A DNA stretch of 9,736 nt from JANYIP01 sp031394045 (GTDB lineage: Bacteria > Actinomycetota > Actinomycetes > Prado026). The first letter of the stretch is position 1, and every line of letters starts with the position of its first letter. Made by a program: the position numbers and the translations under genes. The notes beneath the pieces were generated by a model. That model worked only from the letters and a program-made list of their open reading frames with translations, did not search any database and had not been told where the DNA came from. Shown here one piece after another: positions 1 to 5,760 of the stretch. The DNA lies in assembly GCA_031394045.1 (NCBI GenBank), contig JANMWN010000247.1, forward strand, positions 1-9,736, written 5' to 3'.

Positions 1-86
1 CGGTCCTGCCAGCGCTCCTCGATCGACCCGGCCAGCGCAGCGGTGTAGCGCTGCGGTGCCTCGGTCTCGGCCGTGGGATCGCTCAT
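1..86 (-). CDS. leuS: Leucyl-tRNA synthetase, N-terminal fragment (runs off left edge)
   Basis: Only the first 28 codons are inside the window. They read MSDPTAETEAPQRYTAALAG and then SIEERWQDR. A short variable head followed by an RYTAALA..IE.RWQ segment is the usual start of actinobacterial leucyl-tRNA synthetase, a cytosolic class I enzyme that charges tRNA-Leu. The ATG lies at 86-84, with a good ribosome binding site GAGAGG at 97-92, five bases upstream. The catalytic HIGH and KMSKS motifs lie outside the window, so identity rests on this short N-terminus plus independent support from the leader. The upstream region encodes a peptide with three consecutive Leu codons followed by a terminator hairpin, which is what a leucine-responsive synthetase gene would have. 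It could in principle be another gene, but the two lines of evidence agree. Confidence 0.8.
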   Translation of the reverse strand, partial: MSDPTAETEAPQRYTAALAGSIEERWQD

Positions 87-123
87 CGTCGCCTCTCGTT
101 CCGCCGGCTGTTCGGTCCGGACA

Positions 124-150
124 TGAAGAAACCCCTCGCGGGGGAGGGGT
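124..150 (-). terminator. Attenuator terminator hairpin in the leuS leader
   Basis: Read on the minus strand, ACCCCTC (150-144) pairs perfectly with GAGGGGT (137-131) around a 6-base loop, and the stem is followed at once by the pyrimidine-rich run TTCTTC (130-125). A GC-rich 7-bp stem with a U-rich tail is a better intrinsic terminator than most in high-GC actinobacteria. It lies 38 bases upstream of the leuS start codon and downstream of a leucine-rich leader peptide. Its position between leader peptide and gene implies conditional rather than constitutive termination. Confidence 0.7.
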
Positions 151-152
151 CA

Positions 153-181
153 CCGCGCTGACTGATGCTCGTTCAGCGCGG
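153..181 (-). promoter_or_regulatory. Leader stem-loop, candidate antiterminator of the leuS attenuator
   Basis: CCGCGCTGA (minus 181-173) and TCAGCGCGG (161-153) form a perfect 9-bp stem with an 11-base loop. The 5' arm contains the last codons and the TGA stop of the leader peptide, so a ribosome reaching the stop would mask it, while a ribosome stalled at the upstream Leu codons would leave it free. The stem can be lengthened by pairing the leader GGG (184-182) with CCC (149-147) across a 3-base bulge. That would take bases from the 5' arm of the terminator and make the two structures exclusive. The stem is seen directly; its role as antiterminator rather than pause hairpin is inference. 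Confidence 0.55.
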
Positions 182-208
182 CCCGGTAAGGAGCAGCTCG
201 TGACGCAT
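173..208 (-). CDS. leuS leader peptide (MRHELLLTGPR)
   Basis: This is an 11-codon reading frame, ATG CGT CAC GAG CTG CTC CTT ACC GGG CCG CGC TGA. Three of eleven codons are consecutive leucine codons, each different (CTG, CTC, CTT). It lies directly upstream of leuS, between a promoter and a terminator hairpin. No Shine-Dalgarno sequence precedes it. The ATG instead starts six bases after a TAGTGT -10 box, so the transcript probably begins at or next to the A of the ATG and the peptide is translated leaderless, which is common in actinobacteria. Its expected role is to sense charged tRNA-Leu: ribosome stalling in the Leu run should favour the antiterminator stem and allow leuS transcription. 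Classical attenuators were predicted by comparative genomics for leuS in some Streptomyces (Seliverstov and colleagues, 2005, from memory), which supports the call. No function of the peptide itself is expected. Confidence 0.72.
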   Translation of the reverse strand: MRHELLLTGPR

Positions 209-214
209 GAGCTC

Positions 215-244
215 ACACTAGCGCAGCCGACGATCTCGGGTCAG
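215..244 (-). promoter_or_regulatory. leuS leader promoter
   Basis: On the minus strand a -35 element CTGACC (244-239) is separated by 18 bases from a -10 element TAGTGT (220-215). The -35 shares TGAC with the housekeeping consensus TTGACA, and the -10 fits TANNNT. Six bases (GAGCTC) separate the -10 from the leader-peptide ATG, placing transcription start at about 208. The -35 is inside the stem of the terminator of the upstream beta-propeller gene. Confidence 0.55.
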
Positions 245-285
245 ACCGAGCCGAGGCTGGGGGCCTGGCTCGGTCTGACCCGAGA
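234..285 (-). terminator. Strong inverted-repeat terminator of the beta-propeller gene
   Basis: The segment TCTCGGGTCAGACCGAGCC (plus 234-252) is matched without mismatch by its reverse complement at 267-285. The loop can fold further through AGGC (254-257) and GCCT (263-266). The 19-bp perfect stem starts 24 bases after the stop codon of the beta-propeller gene, the right place for a Rho-independent terminator. There is no U-tract on the minus strand, which is usual for actinobacterial hairpin terminators. Being symmetric, it could also stop transcription entering from the other side. Confidence 0.75.
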
Positions 286-308
286 AGCAGAGCTCAGATC
301 TTGTTGGC

Positions 309-2939
309 TCAGAGCTTGGTGACCCAGAGCCCACGGCCGTGAGTGGAGACGTAGAGCAAGCCGTCCGGGCCGAGCTCCACGTCGGTCACCGTCGTCGTCG
401 GGAGGTTGGACCCGAGTCGCGACCACGACTTCGACCCGGCCAGCCGGACGACAGCGCCCAGGTCCGTACCCGCGGCGATGGTGCCGTTGGCCAGGATCTT
501 GAGGCTGGCGACCGGGATGTCCGGCAGGTTCGCCGAGATGTCCTTCCAGCTGGCGCCAGAGTTGAAGGACTCGAAGACGTGGCCGATGCCCGCCCCCGGA
601 CCCTCGGTCCACTGCCGGGAGAACCCGTTGAAGCCGACGAGCACGTGGTTCGGCGCAGCCGGGTCGACGGCCATGCCACCGACGAACCGGTTGGGCAGCA
701 GCCCAGCGACCGGCAGGTTGAGCTGGTGCCAGCCGGTCCCGTCGGTGTTCCCGACCGCGATGCCGCGGGTGAAGCCGACGTTGTTGCACGGCCCGCACCA
801 GCCGACGTAGGCCTTGCCGCCGGAAACGGCGATCGACGTGGCCGAGTGGCCCACCCCGAGGTCGTACGACTGTGTCCAGTCGGTGCCCGCCTGGATTCGG
901 AAGCCCTTGTGCTGGATCCAGACGAACTCGCCACCGGCGACCCAGGTGTTGATGTCCGAGGCGTCGGCCGCGAACGGCGCGATGAACCTCGGGCTCGGGT
1001 CGTTCGGGTTGATGTTGCGCGCGGTCGAGGTCGCCAAGGACCCGTCACCGCGGTTGAGGTTGCAGTTGTTCGTCACGGACATGGACAGGAAGACGTACTC
1101 CTGGACCTGGTTGCAGCCGTTCCGCGGGTCGACGAGGGTGTCGCCACCGTCGCCGCCGAAGTTGGACCCCATGACCGTGTCGTTGCCCCGCAGGATCGAG
1201 ACACCGTTGTCCTGCAGGCCGCCGCTGACGACGACGCCACCGAACCGCTTGTCCACGCCGATGCCGACCGCGTAGTACTGCAGCGAGTCGATCGTGCCGT
1301 CGTTCAGGCTGACCCAGTCGGTCGCGTGACCGACGGAGTTGGTCTTGCCGATGAGCGGACGACGGTAGACACCGCCGTCGTTGCCGACGTACGTCCACGC
1401 CTTGCCGGCGTAGAAGCCGAAGGCCGCCGAGTGCTGATCCGGGTGCGTGGTCTGCGGGCAGGCGCCGGACTGGGTGCCCTGCGCGTTGGACCAGCAGGGG
1501 AACCCGAAGTTCCAGTACGGACCCACGGTGTTCCAGGTCTGACCGGCGTTCGTGGTCTCGAAGACCTCCTCCAGCCCAAGGAGCACGTGGTTGGCGTTGG
1601 TCGGGTCGACCCGCAGCGACTGGTTGTACCAAGCCTGGATGCCCGGCTGGTAGCCCGCGTACCAGAGCGCCGAGTTCGAGTGCTGGAGCTTCTTGGAGTC
1701 GGCGATCAGGGTGAACGGGCCGTACGGCGAGCCGTTCTTGGAGACATAGACGCCGCCGAGCGCGGTGTTCGGGTTGCTCGAGTAGTTCACGATCGACTCG
1801 TTGATCACGTACAGCTTGGAGCCGGTCGTCGAGTACGCGAACGACACGTTGCCGATGTCGTCGCCGGGCAGGTCGCCCGCCGGGTTGAACTTGACCCAGG
1901 TCGAGCCCGACTTCTTGTAGAAGCCGTTGTAGGTGTCGCCACCACGCCAGCCCAGGGCCAGCACGATCTTGGTCGGGTCGGCGGGGTCGATGGCCACGTC
2001 GTTGGCGATGTTCTTGTACGCCGCGCTCGGGTCGCTTGCGAGCGACTGGCCGGGCAGGTAGCTCGGGTTGGGCGCGAAGACGAGGGTCCAGCGGCCGCTC
2101 AGGGTCGCGGTCGAGTGCGACCAGACGCCTCGGCTCGTGGCCGCGTACACCTGACCGCCACCGAAGCGCAGCGCGTTGATGATCGTGCTCTCGAGCTCGT
2201 CGCCACCGACCCGCATCTTGACGGTGAAAGTGCCGGTCCGCGGGTTGGGCAGCACGAAGACACCCGCGCCCACGAAGCTGCCGGCCCCGGTGTTGGCCTC
2301 GCCGGTCGCGTACCAGAGCCGGCCTGACGGGTCGAGCTGGAGGTCGCCGGAGGACAGCGAGGGCAGCGTGTCGGCGATGGGGGTCCAGTGGCCGCCCCCG
2401 GTGGTCGAGCGCCAGACGCCGCCGTTGGCGCCGGCCGCGTACACGTCACCGTTGTCGTCGGCCGCCAGCCCCGTGACGCGGCCCGTGACGAGCCCGGCGC
2501 CGCCGCTGGAGTTTGAGTTGTAGTCGCGGTAGCGCTGGTCGTCGGAGTTGTACTTGATCCCGGTGAGGTGGGTCCAGGAGCCACCGGCGACGGGGAGCTT
2601 GTTGAGGGCGGCGAAGGCCGCGCCGTAGGCGCCGGGAGACACGATCCCGGGCGCGGTGCGTGCCTCGGTCCACTGCGCGGTCGCGACCAGCGAGTTGCGG
2701 CTCTCGTCCTCGCCGCTGCTGCCACCAGTGTCGGCGTTCGCGGTCAGCCGGCCCGAGGCTCCGCCGACGGCCTTCGCGTGCGCCACGGCGCCGGCCTCGA
2801 GCCGCTGGACAGCGAGCGGGTCGTGCCGCCCGGAGGCGGCAGAGGCGAGGGACGGCGTGGCCAGGACGAGGGCGGCGACAGCGCTCGTGGCGAGCACCGC
2901 CCGTCGCGCCTTGGTCGTGCTCGGGCTGGGTCGGTGCAT
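309..2939 (-). CDS. Secreted Asp-box/BNR-repeat beta-propeller protein
   Basis: The 876-aa product begins with a clear Sec-type signal peptide: a basic N-terminus (TKARR, residues 9-13), a hydrophobic core AVLATSAVAALVLA (14-27) and a likely ASA|AS cleavage near residue 34. The mature protein is rich in Gly, Ser, Asn and aromatic residues and has recurring blade motifs. Asp-box-type motifs (S/T-x-N/D-x-G-x-S/T-W) occur as TTNAGQTW (about 462-469) and SFNSGASW (about 791-798), with a degenerate copy near 178-185. SGGLQDNG (about 572-579), GGDGGD (595-600) and a terminal STHGRGLW are also typical of BNR/sortilin-like propellers. Six cysteines in the mature part could form extracellular disulfides. 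There is no anchor or LPxTG signal, so it is probably released. Start ATG has GGGAG five bases upstream. Such proteins are often labelled glycosyl hydrolase or exo-sialidase, but I see no catalytic signature and do not assign an activity or substrate. Confidence 0.85.
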   Translation of the reverse strand: MHRPSPSTTKARRAVLATSAVAALVLATPSLASAASGRHDPLAVQRLEAGAVAHAKAVGGASGRLTANADTGGSSGEDESRNSLVATAQWTEARTAPGIVSPGAYGAAFAALNKLPVAGGSWTHLTGIKYNSDDQRYRDYNSNSSGGAGLVTGRVTGLAADDNGDVYAAGANGGVWRSTTGGGHWTPIADTLPSLSSGDLQLDPSGRLWYATGEANTGAGSFVGAGVFVLPNPRTGTFTVKMRVGGDELESTIINALRFGGGQVYAATSRGVWSHSTATLSGRWTLVFAPNPSYLPGQSLASDPSAAYKNIANDVAIDPADPTKIVLALGWRGGDTYNGFYKKSGSTWVKFNPAGDLPGDDIGNVSFAYSTTGSKLYVINESIVNYSSNPNTALGGVYVSKNGSPYGPFTLIADSKKLQHSNSALWYAGYQPGIQAWYNQSLRVDPTNANHVLLGLEEVFETTNAGQTWNTVGPYWNFGFPCWSNAQGTQSGACPQTTHPDQHSAAFGFYAGKAWTYVGNDGGVYRRPLIGKTNSVGHATDWVSLNDGTIDSLQYYAVGIGVDKRFGGVVVSGGLQDNGVSILRGNDTVMGSNFGGDGGDTLVDPRNGCNQVQEYVFLSMSVTNNCNLNRGDGSLATSTARNINPNDPSPRFIAPFAADASDINTWVAGGEFVWIQHKGFRIQAGTDWTQSYDLGVGHSATSIAVSGGKAYVGWCGPCNNVGFTRGIAVGNTDGTGWHQLNLPVAGLLPNRFVGGMAVDPAAPNHVLVGFNGFSRQWTEGPGAGIGHVFESFNSGASWKDISANLPDIPVASLKILANGTIAAGTDLGAVVRLAGSKSWSRLGSNLPTTTVTDVELGPDGLLYVSTHGRGLWVTKL

Positions 2940-2960
2940 GAGGTCTCCCGTGTCTGGTCG

Positions 2961-2983
2961 CTGAGCGAGCTTGCGTCGCTCAG
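2961..2983 (-). repeat. 8-bp perfect inverted repeat in the beta-propeller 5' region
   Basis: CTGAGCGA (2961-2968) and TCGCTCAG (2976-2983) form a perfect 8-bp stem around a 7-base loop, 11 bases upstream of the GGGAG ribosome binding site. It is flanked by an imperfect direct repeat GGTCGCTG (2957-2964 and 2984-2991). It may be part of the 5' untranslated region of the beta-propeller mRNA or an operator; the sequence does not decide which. Confidence 0.4.
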
Positions 2984-2990
2984 GTCGCTG

Positions 2991-3012
2991 GGGTCCGGGA
3001 TCTTCCGGACCT
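2991..3012 (-). terminator. Candidate terminator hairpin downstream of the octanoyltransferase-like gene
   Basis: GGTCCGG (2992-2998) pairs perfectly with CCGGACC (3005-3011) around a 6-base loop, with a possible flanking G-U pair. It lies about 105 bases past the stop of the upstream gene and is GC-rich, but has no U-tract. It could end the diguanylate cyclase/octanoyltransferase transcript or be a leader structure of the next gene. Confidence 0.35.
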
Positions 3013-3115
3013 GGCTGAGAGTGGCATGAGAGGACTTCCCGCCGCTACCGATTCCGACCGGCCGATCTTCGGTGGAATCACCCGATCGAGCGAAGAACTC
3101 ACGATCCGCAGTCGA

Positions 3116-3886
3116 TCAACGACGTAACGTCGACCTGAGGGCCTCGGCAACGGCCGCACCGATCTCGGCGTGGACCTGCCAGCCCCAGTGCATGCCGTCC
3201 GGGTTGCCCGTACCCGCGTCAAGGCTGGGCTGGACGATCGGGTCGAGCTCGACCAGGAGCGCGCCGTTGGCCTCCGCCCACCTGCGTGCGGCAGCGGCCG
3301 CCGGGGCGTGGTGCCGGTGCGACGGGTACGCCGTCGCCGCGTGCGGCGATGGGCCGAGCAGCACGACCGGGAGGTCCTCCCCGAGCGGGCTGAGCAGCCG
3401 GGTCGCCTGGGTGATCCGGGTCAGGTAGGTGTCGGTCGCTGCCTGCGGGAGCTGGCGCAGCCGCCCGCCGGTCAGCCGGATCACCCTCGGCCCGGCCGCC
3501 CGGTACGCGTCCCGGGCGGCACGGCGCAGCCCACCGGGACGCAGGTAGGGGATCCCGTCCCGCAGGTACGTCGGCAGCGCCGCGGGCAGGTGGTCCATCT
3601 GGCTGACCGCGAGGACCAGCGCAGTGGCCCGGGGAGCGAGCACGGTCGCGACGTTGGGGTCCTTGGTCAGCGCCCACCACGCGTCGCGCGCGGTCCAGCC
3701 GAGCCTGGCCACCACATCGACGGAGCCGTCCACCTCGTCGACCGAGGCGCCCAGGGAAGCGCCGGCGATGTTCGGCCACAGCCGCGGGTCGGTCAGCGCG
3801 ACCGGGCGCTCCGGACCATGGAACGTGAGCGAGTCGCCGAAGACGAGCAGGTGCTGCGGGGCGGCCGGTGAGTCGGGCCGGGTCAC
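3116..3886 (-). CDS. octT: SGNH/GDSL-fold acyltransferase, diglucosylglycerate octanoyltransferase-like
   Basis: With the GTG start at 3886-3884 the product is 256 aa. It has an SGNH block I motif FGDSL (catalytic Ser about 19) near the N-terminus and a block V motif PDGMHW (Asp230, His233) near the C-terminus. The usual block III Gly-x-Asn-Asp is replaced by SQMD, so the oxyanion-hole Asn is missing. The conserved stretches GWTARDAWWALTKDP, LPTYLRDGI and GGRLRQLPQAATDTYLTRI match my memory of mycobacterial Rv2418c (OctT). OctT octanoylates early glucosylglycerate intermediates of methylglucose lipopolysaccharide synthesis in the cytosol. The assignment is by remembered similarity, not a search; a generic GDSL esterase is the alternative. 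I chose the GTG because its GTGA overlaps the stop of the upstream diguanylate cyclase gene, implying translational coupling. A longer start inside that gene would add 37 Pro/Arg-rich residues with no family character. Confidence 0.78.
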   Translation of the reverse strand: MTRPDSPAAPQHLLVFGDSLTFHGPERPVALTDPRLWPNIAGASLGASVDEVDGSVDVVARLGWTARDAWWALTKDPNVATVLAPRATALVLAVSQMDHLPAALPTYLRDGIPYLRPGGLRRAARDAYRAAGPRVIRLTGGRLRQLPQAATDTYLTRITQATRLLSPLGEDLPVVLLGPSPHAATAYPSHRHHAPAAAAARRWAEANGALLVELDPIVQPSLDAGTGNPDGMHWGWQVHAEIGAAVAEALRSTLRR

Positions 3887-4962
3887 TCCGGCCAGGTGTG
3901 CGGCTCGAGCGAGGGGCTCTCGCGCCGAAGGCCCCGGCGCCGGTACATCTCCCGGTCCGCCTGGTCCAGCAGCGAGGCGAGGTCTCCGTCGTCCCATGGG
4001 GCGAGCATGGCTGATCCGGCGCTGACCTGCGGGCGCCAGCCGGGTACCTCGTCGGGCGGCAGCTCGGCGACCTTGGTCGCGACCCGCTTCTCGAGGTCGA
4101 TCGGGGCCGTACCCGGACCGGGTCCGACCACGCAGAACTCGTCGCCACCCCAGCGGGCCACGACGTCGCCGCTGCGTACCGCCAGCCGGATCGCGTCGGC
4201 CACCGAGAGCAGGACCCGGTCGCCCGCAGCGTGGCCCAGCCGGTCGTTGACCTCCTTCAGCCCGTCGATGTCGAGGAAGACGCAGTGCACGGCGTTCCCC
4301 GAGCGTCGGGCCGCCGCCACGATCTGGTTGCCGACGAGCGCGATGCCCCTGCGGTTGAGCAGGCCGGTCAGGTCGTCCTCGACGGCCGCCCGCTCGGCCC
4401 GCTCGACCGTCAACAACAGGCGGTCGAAGGCATTACGCCGGATGATGTTGATGGACAGGGCCAGGACCACCGAACCAGCCATGCCGAGGAGCCAGTGCAT
4501 CTGCTGAGGGGCACCGATCGCCAGCATCGCGACGAACCAGGTCGCGGCCGTGACGACGACGGTCCCAGCGAGCCAGCGCACGTCGAGGATCACCGCCCCC
4601 GCGCCGACGACGACGAGCATGACGTTGCTGGTCAGCCAGGCCTCGTGGCCGAGGTAGAGATGCAGGTCGGACGCGGCCGCAAGCACCACGCAGATCACGC
4701 TCATCACCGGGTGCGCCCAGCGGTCCGGCAGCGGTCGGCGGCTCAGGACACCGCAGAGCGCGAGCAAGGCCAGGGCGAGTGCTCCGGCGACGTACGGCAT
4801 CACCGCGCGCGGGCGATCCTCCGGGATGAACAGGTTGCCGACAGCCAGCACAGAGGCCGTGACCCCCAGCAGCCCGCAGACGGCCGGGAGCACGGCGTTG
4901 ACGGTCGCGTCGTACCGTCCCGCCCGGCGAATGCTCTCCACCCGTACATGGTCGGCGCGCAT
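3883..4962 (-). CDS. Membrane-anchored GGDEF diguanylate cyclase
   Basis: The product synthesises cyclic di-GMP from two GTP. Residue numbers count from the TTG at 4989. The N-terminal half has about six hydrophobic segments (roughly 32-55, 62-82, 93-112, 122-136, 138-158 and 165-183), a membrane sensor or anchor with no recognisable ligand domain. A short linker leads to the GGDEF domain (about 200-350), with DDLTGLLNRRG (205-215), metal-binding Asp240 in FLDIDGLKEVND, and an intact GGDEF at 281-285. An RSGD inhibitory-site motif (272-275) lies exactly five residues before GGDEF, so product inhibition is expected. The C-terminal EAL domain is absent. Start choice is uncertain: ATG at 4962 is used here, but GTG at 4980 and TTG at 4989 are in frame and none has a strong ribosome binding site. 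The gene overlaps the downstream octanoyltransferase-like gene by 4 bp. Confidence 0.9.
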   Translation of the reverse strand: MRADHVRVESIRRAGRYDATVNAVLPAVCGLLGVTASVLAVGNLFIPEDRPRAVMPYVAGALALALLALCGVLSRRPLPDRWAHPVMSVICVVLAAASDLHLYLGHEAWLTSNVMLVVVGAGAVILDVRWLAGTVVVTAATWFVAMLAIGAPQQMHWLLGMAGSVVLALSINIIRRNAFDRLLLTVERAERAAVEDDLTGLLNRRGIALVGNQIVAAARRSGNAVHCVFLDIDGLKEVNDRLGHAAGDRVLLSVADAIRLAVRSGDVVARWGGDEFCVVGPGPGTAPIDLEKRVATKVAELPPDEVPGWRPQVSAGSAMLAPWDDGDLASLLDQADREMYRRRGLRRESPSLEPHTWPE

Positions 4963-5049
4963 GGGGTCCGGCTTGATCACGGGGACCAACCCGCACCGGT
5001 GCCGGCTCCGAACCTGACCGGTGACCAGACCCAGTGGGACGGCTAGCCA
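4963..5049. promoter_or_regulatory. Divergent intergenic region with paired ACCGGT cores
   Basis: This 87-bp stretch separates the start codons of the minus-strand cyclase gene and the plus-strand hydrolase operon and must carry promoters for both directions unless they lie within the genes. It contains a perfect 10-bp palindrome GCACCGGTGC (4993-5002) and a second ACCGGT at 5017-5022, centred 22 bp away, about two helical turns. That spacing would suit a dimeric regulator bound twice on one face of the DNA. CTGACC at 5014-5019 is a possible plus-strand -35, but I see no matching -10. Confidence 0.35.
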
Positions 5050-5760
5050 GTGACCGAGCCGAGCGTGAGCGTCCGACCGGCCAGCGGACCCGGCACAGGG
5101 GCCGACAGGACCAGCGCGGTCGTCGTCGTGCTGTACGGGGGCAAACCGCGCAGCCTGGCGCCGTCACGTCCATCGCACCTGTCCGCGGTCCGGATGGTCC
5201 CCTTCGCCCGGTCGATCCACGCTGCTGGGGCCGAGCAGGGCGTCGCCGTGTGGACGCTGCGCTACCGCTACCGCGGCTGGAACGAGCCGGTCGAGTCCCC
5301 GGTGGCCGATGCTCGCTGGGCCCTTGACGAGGTACGTCGCCGGCATGGGGACGTACCCGTCGTCCTGGTCGGGCACTCCATGGGCGGGCGTACCGCGCTG
5401 CGGGTGGCCGGCGACCGGTCGGTACGCGGACTGGTGGCGCTGGCTCCTTGGCTGCCCCCCGACGAGCCGGTCGAGCAGCTCCGCGCCCGCTCGGTGCTGA
5501 TCATGCACGGCTCCCGGGACCGGTGGACCGACCCGCGCGCCTCGCTGGATCTGGCCCGGCGGGCTGCATCCGTGACGGCGGTACGGCGGGTAGAAGTCAC
5601 GGGCGTGGGACACCCGATGCTTCGCCGTGCCTCCGTCTGGCACGACCTCACCACCCAGTTCGCGCTCAGCCACCTCGACCGGACCGACCAATCCACCGCA
5701 CAGAGGGGCACGAACCACTCGTACGGGATCCCCGCGTCGGGGATCTTCCAGCAGATCTGA
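5050..5760 (+). CDS. Small alpha/beta-hydrolase (serine hydrolase fold)
   Basis: The 236-aa product has the elements of an alpha/beta-hydrolase. There is an early beta strand and oxyanion-loop region VVVVLYGGKP (24-33) and a nucleophile elbow GHSMG (108-112, Ser110). The acid residue is probably Asp157 in HGSRDRWTDP and the catalytic His is probably His188 in GVGHPM. The lid is small. No signal peptide is visible, so it is cytosolic. The substrate is unknown; family members include esterases, thioesterases and lipases, and a lipid ester substrate would fit the downstream genes but is only inference. Translation starts at GTG 5050; the upstream GGGACGG is a weak ribosome binding site. Only 19 bases separate it from the FAD protein gene, so it may be the first gene of that operon. 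The last 25 or so residues (after SHLDRTDQ) look like a low-complexity tail and contain a hairpin at DNA level. Confidence 0.82.
   Translation: MTEPSVSVRPASGPGTGADRTSAVVVVLYGGKPRSLAPSRPSHLSAVRMVPFARSIHAAGAEQGVAVWTLRYRYRGWNEPVESPVADARWALDEVRRRHGDVPVVLVGHSMGGRTALRVAGDRSVRGLVALAPWLPPDEPVEQLRARSVLIMHGSRDRWTDPRASLDLARRAASVTAVRRVEVTGVGHPMLRRASVWHDLTTQFALSHLDRTDQSTAQRGTNHSYGIPASGIFQQI
5727..5745 (+). terminator. Hairpin near the 3' end of the hydrolase gene, possible attenuator or weak terminator
   Basis: GATCCCC (5727-5733) and GGGGATC (5739-5745) form a perfect 7-bp stem with a 5-base loop, followed by TTCC. It lies inside the C-terminal tail codons of the hydrolase, 34 bases before the FAD protein start. 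There is no real U-tract, so it may only reduce read-through or protect an mRNA end. Confidence 0.25.

Larger units (their letters stand above)
2940..3115. other. Intergenic region with two hairpins between the octanoyltransferase-like and beta-propeller genes
   Basis: This 176-bp gap separates two minus-strand genes. It holds the beta-propeller ribosome binding site GGGAG (2949-2945) and two perfect stem-loops described separately (2961-2983 and 2992-3011). I could not identify a convincing -35/-10 pair for the beta-propeller gene. The gap is long enough for its own promoter in 3013-3115, so the gene need not be read from the upstream pair. Confidence 0.5.

Noticed and set aside
56..322. 88-aa plus-strand frame over the leuS leader
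   Set aside because: It crosses the leuS start, the attenuator stems and the 19-bp terminator repeat, and the translation has no family features.
339..2327. 662-aa open frame on the plus strand opposite the beta-propeller gene
   Set aside because: Its Arg/Val/Asp/Gly-rich composition with no recognisable domain is the usual antisense shadow of a high-GC gene. The minus-strand protein has a signal peptide, Asp boxes and a ribosome binding site.
309..2939. Assignment of the beta-propeller to GH74 xyloglucanase or sialidase
   Set aside because: I cannot see the N-terminal propeller signature of GH74 or the Arg triad and RIP/FRIP motif of sialidases; only general Asp-box repeats are supported.
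3887..3997. Longer start for the octanoyltransferase-like gene
   Set aside because: The additional 37 residues are Pro/Arg/Gly-rich and lie in the GGDEF gene in another frame. The GTGA overlap start fits both the family length and coupling.
5712..5738. Possible ECF-type promoter (GAAC ... CGTC) before the FAD gene
   Set aside because: The spacing of 19 bases between the elements is too long for typical ECF promoters and the -35 lacks the first G; such short matches are common at this GC content.
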